Source: Nonlabens tegetincola (GTDB lineage Bacteria > Bacteroidota > Bacteroidia > Flavobacteriales > Flavobacteriaceae). From it: 64,000 nt of DNA. The DNA lies in NCBI RefSeq assembly GCF_002954355.1, contig NZ_MQVV01000014.1:62001-126000 (forward strand), written 5' to 3'. Of this stretch, positions 43,347 to 51,981 are shown piece after piece (positions within the stretch are counted from its first letter, which is position 1; every line of letters begins with the position of its first letter). The translations under genes and the position numbers were made by a program. The notes beneath the pieces are model-generated. The model was given only the letters and a program-made list of their open reading frames with translations, had not been told where the DNA came from and made no database searches.

Positions 43347-44186
43347 ATGAACAAATTTCTACTTTTATTACTACTACCTTTTTTTGTTACCGGTCAAGAC
43401 GATCTATTAGATGGACTCGACATTGAAGATGATAACCAAGTTACCAGTACTTGGAAATCTCTTAAAGTGGTAAATTTTGAGACCACCAAATTGGTTGCAA
43501 AAAATGAGTTTCAAGTTATAATATCTCACAGATTTGGTAGTGTAGAAAACGGAATAGACGATCTTTTTGGACTTGACAACGCCGTGACCAGATTTCAATT
43601 TGTGTATGGAGTAACCGACTGGATGCATCTAGAAGCAAGCCGCAGCGGATTCAATAAAACATACCAACTAGCTGGTAAATTCAAACTTAAATCACAAGAA
43701 AAGCAGGGATTTCCCTTCACTATTTCTTTATTTACAGCAGCAGATTTTTACAGCGCCGTAAATGAAGAACTTTATCCAGGTATTGAATTTATGGACCGCA
43801 CCGGTGCTACGTTACAATTTATCGCAGCCCGTAAATTCTCTGATCGTTTTAGTGCACAAATTAGCCCGACTCTTTTTCATCAAGGCTTTGTTCCGGTTGA
43901 TGAACAAGATAACACTCAATATGCGCTTGGAGTAGGAGCTAGGTATAAGTTGTCTAATAGATGGAGTATAAATGCCGATTATGGCTATCATTTGAACCGT
44001 GCTAGTGAGAATAATTTTGTTAATCCATTAAGTATAGGAGTTGATTTGGAAACAGGTGGACACGTTTTTCAAATGCATTTCACAAATGCCCAGCCTATGT
44101 TGACCAACAACTTTTTGAGCGGTGGAACAGGCGATTGGACCGAAGGTAGATTTTATTTTGGATTTAACTTGGTACGAGTTTTTTAG
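43347..44186 (+). CDS. DUF5777 outer-membrane beta-barrel protein
   Basis: A 279-residue protein with signal peptide (1-16, ending VTGQ). The segment WKSLKVVNFETTKLVAKNEF and the following SHRFGSVENGIDDLFGLDN are the DUF5777 signature; the rest alternates strands of an outer-membrane barrel ending in a Phe. It is the last plus-strand gene of the cytochrome cluster. Substrate unknown. Confidence 0.85.
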   Translation: MNKFLLLLLLPFFVTGQDDLLDGLDIEDDNQVTSTWKSLKVVNFETTKLVAKNEFQVIISHRFGSVENGIDDLFGLDNAVTRFQFVYGVTDWMHLEASRSGFNKTYQLAGKFKLKSQEKQGFPFTISLFTAADFYSAVNEELYPGIEFMDRTGATLQFIAARKFSDRFSAQISPTLFHQGFVPVDEQDNTQYALGVGARYKLSNRWSINADYGYHLNRASENNFVNPLSIGVDLETGGHVFQMHFTNAQPMLTNNFLSGGTGDWTEGRFYFGFNLVRVF

Positions 44187-44204
44187 AAAGTAAGTGACTA
44201 TTCA

Positions 44205-44220
44205 CGCTTTCGCGAAAGCG
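44205..44220. repeat. 16-bp palindrome, copy 9
   Basis: Exact CGCTTTCGCGAAAGCG, 18 bases after the DUF5777 stop, between converging genes. Confidence 0.95.
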
Positions 44221-44301
44221 AATCAACCACATGAAAGAAATAGTCTAAAACTGGCTATTTCACATGGTAAAAGCTATAGCATAAATTGTTTGTATTTCAA
44301 T

Positions 44302-44958
44302 TTATGACTTATAGCTTAATTTTTTTATTGCAGAAAAAGCTTTCTCAACCATGTGATCTTCAACAAGTACACTGAACTCATTTGTAGTAGAGATTACCTC
44401 GTATAACGAAATACCTTCCCAAGCAAACCTCTTAAATATTTGGTAGTATAGACCTGGGATTTTAGTATTAATTTCAGGTAATCCGATACTTATCGCGCAT
44501 AAATTTTCTTGAAGTCCAATAAGATGTTCACTAGTAAAATGCTTTTCAATTTTTTGTTTTTGACTGGCAGAAATCACGAGATTACTCTCATGTGTACCTC
44601 TGGAAAAGCCATAAAATACATTCGTCTCTATGGATGATATCATCTTACTATGGCTTATCATCAAGGTACTCGAGTTCTGAAACGTATAGTCAACCAGATT
44701 TGAGCGCACTGTTATATCACCTAGATTTTTTAGAACCGTTTTTAATTTATTAGAGTGTCTTAAATTGTTGGGTGGATTATAACGTCTTAATGCCATCATT
44801 ACTGCTCCTGTCTTGATAGGTTTCCTCAGCATATCGCTTATAGGTTCTCGTAGCTCTTCAGCAAGTGCTGAAAAGTTGATTATACGTCTGGCAAGTGCTT
44901 CTTCTAAAAAGGGTTGTGTGAGTAATATCTCCTCAACACATTCTGATACAGTTTTCAT
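44302..44958 (-). CDS. ACT-like regulator candidate, divergent from lysC
   Basis: A 218-residue cytosolic protein. Residues 1-60 (VSECVEEILLTQPFLEEALARRIINFSALAEEL, then TGAVMMALRRY) look like a helix-turn-helix type segment. The C-terminal 70 residues (GLPEINTKIPGLYYQIFKRFAWEGISLYEVISTTNEFSVLV) resemble an ACT domain. It starts 99 bases from lysC on the other strand, so the promoters overlap. A natural guess is an amino-acid-responsive regulator or ACT partner of aspartate kinase. No family name is certain. Confidence 0.55.
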   Translation of the reverse strand: MKTVSECVEEILLTQPFLEEALARRIINFSALAEELREPISDMLRKPIKTGAVMMALRRYNPPNNLRHSNKLKTVLKNLGDITVRSNLVDYTFQNSSTLMISHSKMISSIETNVFYGFSRGTHESNLVISASQKQKIEKHFTSEHLIGLQENLCAISIGLPEINTKIPGLYYQIFKRFAWEGISLYEVISTTNEFSVLVEDHMVEKAFSAIKKLSYKS

Positions 44959-45033
44959 TTTGTTAATTATATAACAAGTTGTATAATTTTATTCAAATAT
45001 CAGTAATAATTTACTCAAATTGCAAGTCAGACG

Positions 45034-45041
45034 TAAGTTTG
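45034..45041 (+). promoter_or_regulatory. Possible -7 element of lysC
   Basis: TAAGTTTG, an exact match to TAnnTTTG, 16 bases before the lysC ATG. The short leader and the lack of a well-spaced TTG make it tentative. Confidence 0.4.
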
Positions 45042-45057
45042 CCAAAAATTTATTGAA

Positions 45058-46392
45058 ATGTTGGTATTAAAGTTTGGTGGTACATCAGTAGGCTCTATTG
45101 AAAATATGAACAATGTGAGATCTATCATTAACGATGGCACACAAAAGATAGTAGTACTATCGGCCATGTCTGGAACGACTAATGCCCTAGTTGAAATATC
45201 GGAACAACTCAATGCAGGTGATCGAGATAATGCGCTAGAATTAATTGAAGAACTACTTGTCAAATATGCTCAAGTGATAGAGGATTTGCTTCAAAATAAA
45301 CAATTGAAAGAAGAAGTAAGCAAGTATGTGCTGTCTGTTTATGAAACGCTCATAGAGCAAACGAAAAGCAAGTATAACGAGCTAGTTCATAATACGATAG
45401 TTGCGCAAGGTGAATTACTTTCTACATTTATATTCAGCCGATTCTTAATTCAAGAAGGTATTAATGCTGTTTTATTACCAGCACTTGATTTTATGCGTGT
45501 GGATCAACAACATGAGCCTGACTCTTTTTACATTCAACAAAATTTGAACAGGATTATTGATGATAATCAACAAGCTGACATTTATATCACTCAAGGTTTT
45601 ATTTGCCTAGATGTTCAAGGTCAAATATCTAATTTACAACGCGGTGGTAGTGATTATACCGCATCTATAATAGGAGCAGCAATCCAAGCAGAAGAGGTCC
45701 AAATTTGGACTGATATTGATGGGTTTCATAATAATGATCCACGGTACGTTGAAAATACAACCGCTATACAAAAGATATCTTTTGATGAGGCGGCTGAGTT
45801 GGCTTACTTTGGAGCAAAAATTCTGCATCCACAAACCGTCATGCCGGTTAGAGATTTGAATATTCCTGTAAGATTAAAAAACACGATGGTACCAGATGCC
45901 TATGGGACATTAATTACTCAACAAGTACATGGTGAAGGGATCAAGGCTATAGCCGCAAAGGATGGTATCTATGCTATTAAAATAAAATCGGCGCGCATGT
46001 TGCAAGCCCATGGATTTCTTAAAAAGGTATTTGAAGTGTTTGAGAAATTCCAAACTCCTATTGACATGGTCACTACTTCAGAAATTGCTGTATCGTTAAC
46101 CATAGATGATGCAACTCATATAGATGCTATTTTTAATGAACTTGAACAAATAGCGAGCGTAGAGGTTGATGCAGGAATGAGTATTGTATGTTTAGTAGGA
46201 AATAATATAATCTACCATCAGGATACACCACAATTATTTAATATCCTTCAAGACGTTACAGTGCGCATGATCGCTTATGGTGGTAGCAATAACAATATTT
46301 CCTTATTGATTAATACGGAATATAAGAGAAACACTCTGCAAAAATTACAGAGTTATGTTTTTGAGTCGGAAGAGAAGATGGTGGTTGCCTAA
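45058..46392 (+). CDS. lysC: Aspartate kinase
   Basis: A 444-residue monofunctional enzyme that makes aspartyl phosphate, the first step to lysine, threonine and methionine. Motifs: KFGGTSVGS at the start, TQGFIC, RGGSDYTAS, and ELAYFGAKILHPQTV. Two C-terminal ACT domains follow from about residue 300 (IKIKSARMLQAHGFL; MIAYGGSNNNISLLI), which usually bind the inhibitor amino acid. Normal length; no fused homoserine dehydrogenase. The ACT-like gene is divergent. Confidence 0.95.
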   Translation: MLVLKFGGTSVGSIENMNNVRSIINDGTQKIVVLSAMSGTTNALVEISEQLNAGDRDNALELIEELLVKYAQVIEDLLQNKQLKEEVSKYVLSVYETLIEQTKSKYNELVHNTIVAQGELLSTFIFSRFLIQEGINAVLLPALDFMRVDQQHEPDSFYIQQNLNRIIDDNQQADIYITQGFICLDVQGQISNLQRGGSDYTASIIGAAIQAEEVQIWTDIDGFHNNDPRYVENTTAIQKISFDEAAELAYFGAKILHPQTVMPVRDLNIPVRLKNTMVPDAYGTLITQQVHGEGIKAIAAKDGIYAIKIKSARMLQAHGFLKKVFEVFEKFQTPIDMVTTSEIAVSLTIDDATHIDAIFNELEQIASVEVDAGMSIVCLVGNNIIYHQDTPQLFNILQDVTVRMIAYGGSNNNISLLINTEYKRNTLQKLQSYVFESEEKMVVA

Positions 46393-46396
46393 AACG

Positions 46397-46945
46397 TTAC
46401 AATTTTACCTGAACATTATAGTTTTTAAACTCTTCTAGGTATTTAGTGTCAGAGAAATTTGCCTCGGCGATTTCTTTGGCACTTTTGATTTTAATTTGTT
46501 TTCTCTTTATAGCACGAGCAAACCTTCTTACGTGAGTCTCGTTAGTAATTTTAAGTCCTGGTACTGTCACGGTATTTCCATTTTCATCTTTGGCAACCAT
46601 GGTTAAAAATGAAGAATTACAGTGTTTTGACTCACCAGTCTGAATGTTTTCAGAATCTACTCGTATACCTACTACCATCGAGGATCTTCCTACATAGTTG
46701 ACTGATGCTCTAAGAGTCAACATTTCACCTACCTCTATTGGAGCTTTAAAATCCACTACATCAACACTTGCTGTAACACAGTAATGACCACTGTGTTTTG
46801 ATGCGCAGGCAAATGCAATTTGATCAATTAATGATAACACATAACCACCGTGAATTTTTCCAGAAAAATTAGCATTTGACGGCAGCATGAGAATGGATAA
46901 CATTACTCGGGACTGCTCTGGTGATTTAAATGTTGATGAACTCAT
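46397..46945 (-). CDS. Acyl-CoA thioesterase (hotdog fold)
   Basis: A 182-residue cytosolic enzyme that cleaves acyl-CoA to the free acid and CoA. The hotdog signature NANFSGKIHGGYVLSLIDQI is at residues 24-43, with TASVDVVDFKAPIEVGEML following, as in the BACH/YciA group. The C-terminal 50 residues are charged and helical. Converges on lysC with four bases between stops. Chain preference cannot be told. Confidence 0.9.
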   Translation of the reverse strand: MSSSTFKSPEQSRVMLSILMLPSNANFSGKIHGGYVLSLIDQIAFACASKHSGHYCVTASVDVVDFKAPIEVGEMLTLRASVNYVGRSSMVVGIRVDSENIQTGESKHCNSSFLTMVAKDENGNTVTVPGLKITNETHVRRFARAIKRKQIKIKSAKEIAEANFSDTKYLEEFKNYNVQVKL

Positions 46946-46979
46946 GGCATGTTTATTTTAAAGTGTTTGATCGTTATTA

Positions 46980-46995
46980 CGCTTTCGCGAAAGCG
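46980..46995. repeat. 16-bp palindrome, copy 10
   Basis: Exact CGCTTTCGCGAAAGCG, extended to a 24-bp palindrome (46976-46999), between the thioesterase start and the gene at 47010. Confidence 0.95.
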
Positions 46996-47009
46996 TAATC
47001 CATCACAAG

Positions 47010-47378
47010 TTACTCGCGATTAAAATGAGGGCTTTGTTCTTTACTGACCTCAGTAATGAAATACTTTGTATCACCCCAAAAAAAGAAAGTGCCAAATTTT
47101 TCTTCGTATTTTAATTTTACGTATTGACCTTGATACTCTTTTAATTTCTCAATGACCTCTTTTTCATGATCCATCACTGAAAATGAAAATATTTGAGCAC
47201 CGCTTATACCTTGAGAAATTTCACCTTCCCAAGTTTTAACCATAACACCTTTACTGGAGAATTTAATTAATTCACCGGTACGGTATCCGTCGGAATAGGT
47301 GGCATAGTACAAAAAGGTGTACCATAGAACGGCCATAATTAAAATGGTGGCTAGAATTACTCCTAAAATACGTTTCAT
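47010..47378 (-). CDS. Small membrane-anchored protein, unknown
   Basis: A 122-residue protein with one N-terminal helix (residues 4-28) and an exported domain (GYRTGELIKFSSKGVMVKTWEGEI, then QIFSFSV and YVKLKYEEKFG). Similar proteins in Bacteroidota databases often bear the name 6-phosphogluconate dehydrogenase, which the length and lack of a nucleotide-binding motif make untenable. It overlaps the DUF3307 gene by four bases, so it is the third gene of the satD unit. Confidence 0.65.
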   Translation of the reverse strand: MKRILGVILATILIMAVLWYTFLYYATYSDGYRTGELIKFSSKGVMVKTWEGEISQGISGAQIFSFSVMDHEKEVIEKLKEYQGQYVKLKYEEKFGTFFFWGDTKYFITEVSKEQSPHFNRE

Positions 47379-48082
47379 GCGATATAATTTTTAAAGAATA
47401 GGCCAGTTAAAATGGCGATACCAAAACTAAGCAATGTTCCTATTAAGACATACTCGGTGAGCTTCATATTTTTTGCCTTGCTTAAATCACCAAATCTAAA
47501 AACCGATTTTGCAGTGAGTAATAAACCGACGGCGCTAAAGTTATCGGTGATTACAAAAACAAAAATGAGTAATCGCTCAATAATTCCTATCCAGCGACCT
47601 GCATTTTTGAGCCCATAGATGCCAGTATCTTTTTCGGTTAATTTCCATCGTGTGAAAAACACTTTGAGCATAATGGCTACTGGCGATGTAAGTAGTACTA
47701 CACAAGTAATTAAAGGTATGGTATAAGCTGGAAAACTATCTGGAACGATCTCGTTTTTTCCTAAATGCAAATTGACGAGTATTAGTATAACGATAAGATG
47801 TGCCACTTGATCTGCGGTAAACATCCAGCGTTTGTTTTTCTTTCTTGTCAATTTAATTTTGAGCGCATCTATAAGTAAGTGAGTAGCGGTTATAATTACT
47901 GCTATGTACCACAGTTCTAGATCCCATATAAGTACAAGACTTAGTAAGCCGTGTATCAAAGCATGTAGGTATAAGTGATAGGATGATAATCCGTCTTTTT
48001 CCTTCTTCTTAGTAAAGCTATCGGATTGCAGGACAAAATCTCCTAATAAATGAGCGAGCAGTAATTTAAATAGTAGTTCCAT
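47375..48082 (-). CDS. DUF3307 membrane protein
   Basis: From ATG 48082 the protein has 235 residues. It opens MELLFKLLLAHLLGDFVLQS, the DUF3307 signature with conserved His and Asp in the first helix, and has six to seven membrane helices. A second His-Asp motif (THLLIDALK) is seen in the third helix. Its role is unknown. DUF3307 and SatD genes are regular partners in Bacteroidota. It overlaps satD by 17 bases. Confidence 0.85.
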   Translation of the reverse strand: MELLFKLLLAHLLGDFVLQSDSFTKKKEKDGLSSYHLYLHALIHGLLSLVLIWDLELWYIAVIITATHLLIDALKIKLTRKKNKRWMFTADQVAHLIVILILVNLHLGKNEIVPDSFPAYTIPLITCVVLLTSPVAIMLKVFFTRWKLTEKDTGIYGLKNAGRWIGIIERLLIFVFVITDNFSAVGLLLTAKSVFRFGDLSKAKNMKLTEYVLIGTLLSFGIAILTGLFFKNYIA

Positions 48083-48689
48083 GATTGATGTCCTTAAAAT
48101 AATACTTTTCAAATAACTCCAATAGTGCCTGTACCTCTTTTAATTGTACTCTATCTAATCTACGGCTGGCAGTAGATTGTTTTATTCCTAGTCGTTCACC
48201 TATTTGTTGCTGAGTTTGATCGGGATGATTTAAAACCTCAAAAAGAACTTCGGCGCCATTATTTGTCCAACTATCCATAAAGGTAAGGGCTAGTTGTAAC
48301 GACGTGTTCATATAGGTGTCGTAGTGAGTATTACTACTACTTACCATTATATTTTGTTTTAATTCTTTGAGAGAATCTAGTAAAGCACCAGATCTTGTAA
48401 ATGCACTACCTGTTGATATGGCAATGTTGTTTTGTATTAATTCTACATCACCTAATCCTATAGCCATGCGTGCAGCTATTCCTTTACGTTTAAGAGCTGT
48501 TTTTATTTTTAGACAAACTAGTAACGCCGTTGAGGTTTCTTTTATAAGTAGCTGAAAACTGTCTCCTCTATAAATGTGAAATAAATCAACTTCTTGAAGT
48601 TGGTTAAGTACTTTATCGAGCTCATTTAAAAAAAAGCCAGCTTCCATTTGTTGAGAAGATATGATGTCTCCTGCAATAATAGCATTCAT
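48066..48689 (-). CDS. SatD family regulator
   Basis: A 207-residue protein. The N-terminal part (AIIAGDIISSQQ, then FHIYRGDSFQLLI and AARMAIGLGDVEL) is the SatD domain, which resembles a nucleotide-cyclase-like fold. The C-terminal 65 residues are a helix-turn-helix (DQTQQQIGERLGIKQSTASRRLDRV). It likely represses its own operon with DUF3307; three 18-bp dyads lie just upstream. The signal it senses is unknown. Confidence 0.83.
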   Translation of the reverse strand: MNAIIAGDIISSQQMEAGFFLNELDKVLNQLQEVDLFHIYRGDSFQLLIKETSTALLVCLKIKTALKRKGIAARMAIGLGDVELIQNNIAISTGSAFTRSGALLDSLKELKQNIMVSSSNTHYDTYMNTSLQLALTFMDSWTNNGAEVLFEVLNHPDQTQQQIGERLGIKQSTASRRLDRVQLKEVQALLELFEKYYFKDINHGTTI

Positions 48690-48692
48690 ACC

Positions 48693-48767
48693 ATTACATG
48701 TTTAAGTAATACTTCAAATATATTACATTATAGTGTAATAAATAGAAATATTACATTTTTATGTAAT
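48693..48767. promoter_or_regulatory. Three evenly spaced 18-bp dyads upstream of satD
   Basis: ATTACATGTTTAAGTAAT (48693-48710), ATTACATTATAGTGTAAT (48722-48739) and ATTACATTTTTATGTAAT (48750-48767). All share ATTAC...GTAAT ends; start-to-start distances are 29 and 28 bases. The first is four bases from the satD start. This looks like an operator array for the SatD helix-turn-helix. Confidence 0.75.
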
Positions 48768-48792
48768 TATTATATAAGAATTAGCTATTGAT

Positions 48793-50238
48793 CTAATCAT
48801 TAGACTCAATTCCTAAAATATCAGGATCACTGTCAACAGCCCTTTCTACCAGCTTCTCGTTGAGGTGTTTATTAGCTTTGGCTCCTAATTTTCTAAGTTT
48901 TTCAACACGACCTACTAGATTACCAGAACCTTCTGTAAGCTTGTTCATACTAGAAGAATATGTTTTTTTAACAGTATCTAGTTGAGTTCCTACTTTGATT
49001 AGATCTTCTGTAAGACCTACAAACTTATCATAAAGTGCGCCGGCAGCATTGGCAATATCTAGTGCATTGCGTTGTTGCTTTTCGTTTTGCCACATTGTGT
49101 CAATAGTACGTAAGGTAGCTAGTAGGGTAGTAGGTGTCACAATTACAATATTCTTTTCAAAAGCATCGCTGTACAAACTGCTATCTGTATTAAGCGCCAT
49201 GGCAAAGGCAGGTTCTATAGGCACAAATAACAATACAAAATCTGGACTTTCTATTCTATATAGATCGTGATAGTTCTTGCCCGATAAATCACTTACGTGT
49301 TTCTTAAGCGCGTTAATGTGTTCTTTAAGATAACGTTCTTGTAATTGATCGTCTTCTTCATTTACATAGCGTTCATAGGCATTAAGAGAGACTTTACTAT
49401 CTATAATCATCTTTTTGCCACCAGGTAAACTCACAATAACATCAGGAAAAACAGTCTTACCATCTTCTGTTTTGAAGCTTTGCTGCACTTCATATTCCAT
49501 GCCTTTTTCTAGTCCAGACTTTTCCAGCACACGTTCTAAAACAAGTTCACCCCAATTCCCTCGCATTTTGGCATCACCTTTAAGCGCTTTGGTTAGGTTA
49601 TTTGCCTCGGTGCTCATTTTTTCATTGAGCTCCTTTAAACCTATAATTTGCTGTCTCAAGGCACTTTGACGGTCGATCGTGTCCTTATGAGTGTCTTCCA
49701 CCTTTTTTTCAAAACTCTTGATTTTCTCCTGTAGCGGATTTAATATTTGTTCAATACTTTCCTTGTTTTGACTGGCAAACTTGGTGCTTTTCTCTTCTAA
49801 AATTTTGTTAGCTAGATTCTCAAATTCTTTAGTGAACTTTTCATTGAGCTTCTCAATTTCTAGTTGTGCCTCAGCATGTTTTTCTTCCGCTTTCGCGAAA
49901 GCGGTACGTTGCTCTGCGAGCAACACATTCAAATGTTCCTTTTCGCGAGCTACTTCCTTGAAATCTTCATTGAGCGATTCGTAGCGTTTAGTTAGTTCCT
50001 GTAGGTTCTCCACCTTACTCGCTACTTGCCCTTGTAAGGTATTTTGCTCTAATTTAAGTTGATCTCGTTCTTTGGCTACTTGTAGCACCTCTGTGAGTTG
50101 CGTTTCTAATTGCTCTTTGTTGTTACGTAGTAAGTTGACCTCACCAGAAAACTTAGTTTTAGAAAAAAACCAAGCGATGACAGCACCTAAAACAGCACCA
50201 ATTAAAAAAATAAATAACCAAGAAAAATCGTCAAACAT
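48793..50238 (-). CDS. rmuC: DNA recombination protein RmuC
   Basis: From ATG 50238 (an open frame continues 25 codons upstream but lacks the right start) the protein has 481 residues: one N-terminal membrane helix (5-25), a long coiled coil to about residue 185, and the nuclease-like RmuC domain with VFPDVIVSLPGGKKMIIDSKVS. RmuC limits inversions at short repeats in E. coli. A palindrome copy lies in the coiled coil (TAFAKAEEK). Upstream of satD in reverse order but apparently its own unit. Confidence 0.9.
   Translation of the reverse strand: MFDDFSWLFIFLIGAVLGAVIAWFFSKTKFSGEVNLLRNNKEQLETQLTEVLQVAKERDQLKLEQNTLQGQVASKVENLQELTKRYESLNEDFKEVAREKEHLNVLLAEQRTAFAKAEEKHAEAQLEIEKLNEKFTKEFENLANKILEEKSTKFASQNKESIEQILNPLQEKIKSFEKKVEDTHKDTIDRQSALRQQIIGLKELNEKMSTEANNLTKALKGDAKMRGNWGELVLERVLEKSGLEKGMEYEVQQSFKTEDGKTVFPDVIVSLPGGKKMIIDSKVSLNAYERYVNEEDDQLQERYLKEHINALKKHVSDLSGKNYHDLYRIESPDFVLLFVPIEPAFAMALNTDSSLYSDAFEKNIVIVTPTTLLATLRTIDTMWQNEKQQRNALDIANAAGALYDKFVGLTEDLIKVGTQLDTVKKTYSSSMNKLTEGSGNLVGRVEKLRKLGAKANKHLNEKLVERAVDSDPDILGIESND
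49888..49903. repeat. 16-bp palindrome, copy 11
   Basis: Exact CGCTTTCGCGAAAGCG in rmuC, read as AFAKA. Confidence 0.95.
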
Positions 50239-50313
50239 AAAAACAGATTTAAACCTTAAAAATACATCAGTTGGTTGAGTACTAAAATCACTTTTACAAA
50301 GTCTTTTCCACAA

Positions 50314-51981
50314 TTAAAAAGGACTAGGTGCTTCAAAGGTCATTTTTTCTTTTGTGTAAGGATGTACAATAGTGAGTTCTTGAGCATGTAGGTACAACCT
50401 GTCCTGTTTTGTTCCATAAAGATCATCACCTTTTATAGGTGCGTTCAATCCCTCGTGATGAGCTGCATGAACTCTTAATTGATGGGTGCGCCCAGTAATT
50501 GGATAAAAGTTTACTTTGGTATATCCGTTTTTAACCTCTATTACTTCAAATTTTGTTCTAGCATTCTTACCATGAACGGGATCTACAAGTTGGTAAGGTC
50601 TATTGTCTAGATCTACTCTTAAGGGTAATGAAATAAATCCATCTTGGTTTTGAACGATACCATCTAAAACCGCAGTATATTTTTTACTCACAGTTCTCGT
50701 GATAAACTGCTCTTGCAGTCTTTTATGTCCTTTTTTATCTAGAGCAATAATCATAATTCCAGATGTTGACATATCTAATCTGTGCAGAATCATAGGACCT
50801 GTGGCATTAGGATATCTTGCTCTCATACGTTCTTCAACACTATCGGAAATATTCTTACCTCGAACTGATAAAAACTCTGCTGGTTTGTTAATGACGACTA
50901 TATATTCATCCTCATATATAAGTTCAATTACTTTACCTATTGCTGGGTTTTGTAACATGGGATTTTCATCGACTTGTAAACCTTGTAACATATGCAGGAG
51001 TAATGGCTCACATTTTGAACGGCAGGCTGGATAGAAGTTACCATGTTTACGCACCTGTGATGGTGGTGATTCCCCATACCAGAATTCGGCCATGCATATG
51101 GGTTCTAGTTTGTTTAAATAAGCGTATTGTAATAGTTTGGGAGCGCAGCAGTCACCAGTTCCCGATGGAGGGAAGAAAGGAGGAACGTTTTTAAAGATAT
51201 CTAATGCCGTTCTCGATTCGCCTTTTGCATTCAGAAAGTTGTACTGTTCAAAAATAAAAGATTGTAAATCATTTGACTTTTCCTTGCGCAAAGATTTAAG
51301 TCTAGAGATTTCCTTCTCTTGATTTGTAACAATGGAGCCGGCTTTGGTTGCTTTTTCCTCTAGATAAGCACGATACTCTCTCAAAAGAAACTTTTCTTTC
51401 ATGCTCTGATCGTGGTGTTTTTTGCGTAATTCTTCTAGATCTTCAGGTTGACCAAGCGCTAGGTTTCTAGATTCTTTTCTAGCTTGCTTTTGTTTTTTAT
51501 GCTTGGCTATTTGAGCCTGTATCTTTTCCTCGTTTTCTTCTAGAATTTTTTGATACCTTATTTTTTGAGATAAAAACTTCTCATCATGTTCTAGTTGGTA
51601 AATACGATCATTGATAAAGGCAAGTTCTTTAGATTCAATGGCATACCTGCCAGTAGTTTCAAACATATTATACACTAGCGGTACAAAATAGTTATTTTCC
51701 TGTTCACCTGTAATTACACCAGAGAAAGCAGTTAAATAGCCCAGCTCACCTCGTGAATCTTTTACCACTAAAACACCAAACATTTTACCCAAATGGTGTT
51801 TATAATTTTTTGGACCAAGATTTAAATCAAAAAACCAATTATCAAAACTTTCTAGGTATTCCTGTAATTCCTGACTCGCTATACTAGCTAGTTCATGAGG
51901 TTTATAATAAAAAGGAAATGTAAACCTATCTGGTAATTCAATACCTGATATGTCCTTTGAAAATCTATGTACTAGTGACAT
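50314..51981 (-). CDS. RluA-family pseudouridine synthase with long N-terminal region
   Basis: A 555-residue protein. The C-terminal 220 residues are the pseudouridine synthase: HRLDMSTSGIMIIALDKKGH holds the catalytic Asp, and TKFEVIEVKNGYTKVNFYP and TGRTHQLRVHAAH follow. The first 330 residues include a coiled coil (about 120-235, KHKKQKQARKESRN) and a Cys-containing region (GTGDCCAPKLL, YPACRSKCEPLL) that is conserved in RluA-like proteins of this larger type. It modifies uridine in rRNA or tRNA; which site is unknown. Start abuts the ABC exporter stop with no gap. Confidence 0.88.
   Translation of the reverse strand: MSLVHRFSKDISGIELPDRFTFPFYYKPHELASIASQELQEYLESFDNWFFDLNLGPKNYKHHLGKMFGVLVVKDSRGELGYLTAFSGVITGEQENNYFVPLVYNMFETTGRYAIESKELAFINDRIYQLEHDEKFLSQKIRYQKILEENEEKIQAQIAKHKKQKQARKESRNLALGQPEDLEELRKKHHDQSMKEKFLLREYRAYLEEKATKAGSIVTNQEKEISRLKSLRKEKSNDLQSFIFEQYNFLNAKGESRTALDIFKNVPPFFPPSGTGDCCAPKLLQYAYLNKLEPICMAEFWYGESPPSQVRKHGNFYPACRSKCEPLLLHMLQGLQVDENPMLQNPAIGKVIELIYEDEYIVVINKPAEFLSVRGKNISDSVEERMRARYPNATGPMILHRLDMSTSGIMIIALDKKGHKRLQEQFITRTVSKKYTAVLDGIVQNQDGFISLPLRVDLDNRPYQLVDPVHGKNARTKFEVIEVKNGYTKVNFYPITGRTHQLRVHAAHHEGLNAPIKGDDLYGTKQDRLYLHAQELTIVHPYTKEKMTFEAPSPF

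Noticed and set aside
47010-47378. 6-phosphogluconate dehydrogenase
   Set aside because: Similar short proteins carry this name in databases, but 122 residues with a membrane anchor and no nucleotide-binding motif cannot be that enzyme.
50239-50313. Longer N-terminus for RmuC
   Set aside because: It would put 25 unrelated residues before the membrane anchor; the ATG at 50238 gives a normal start.
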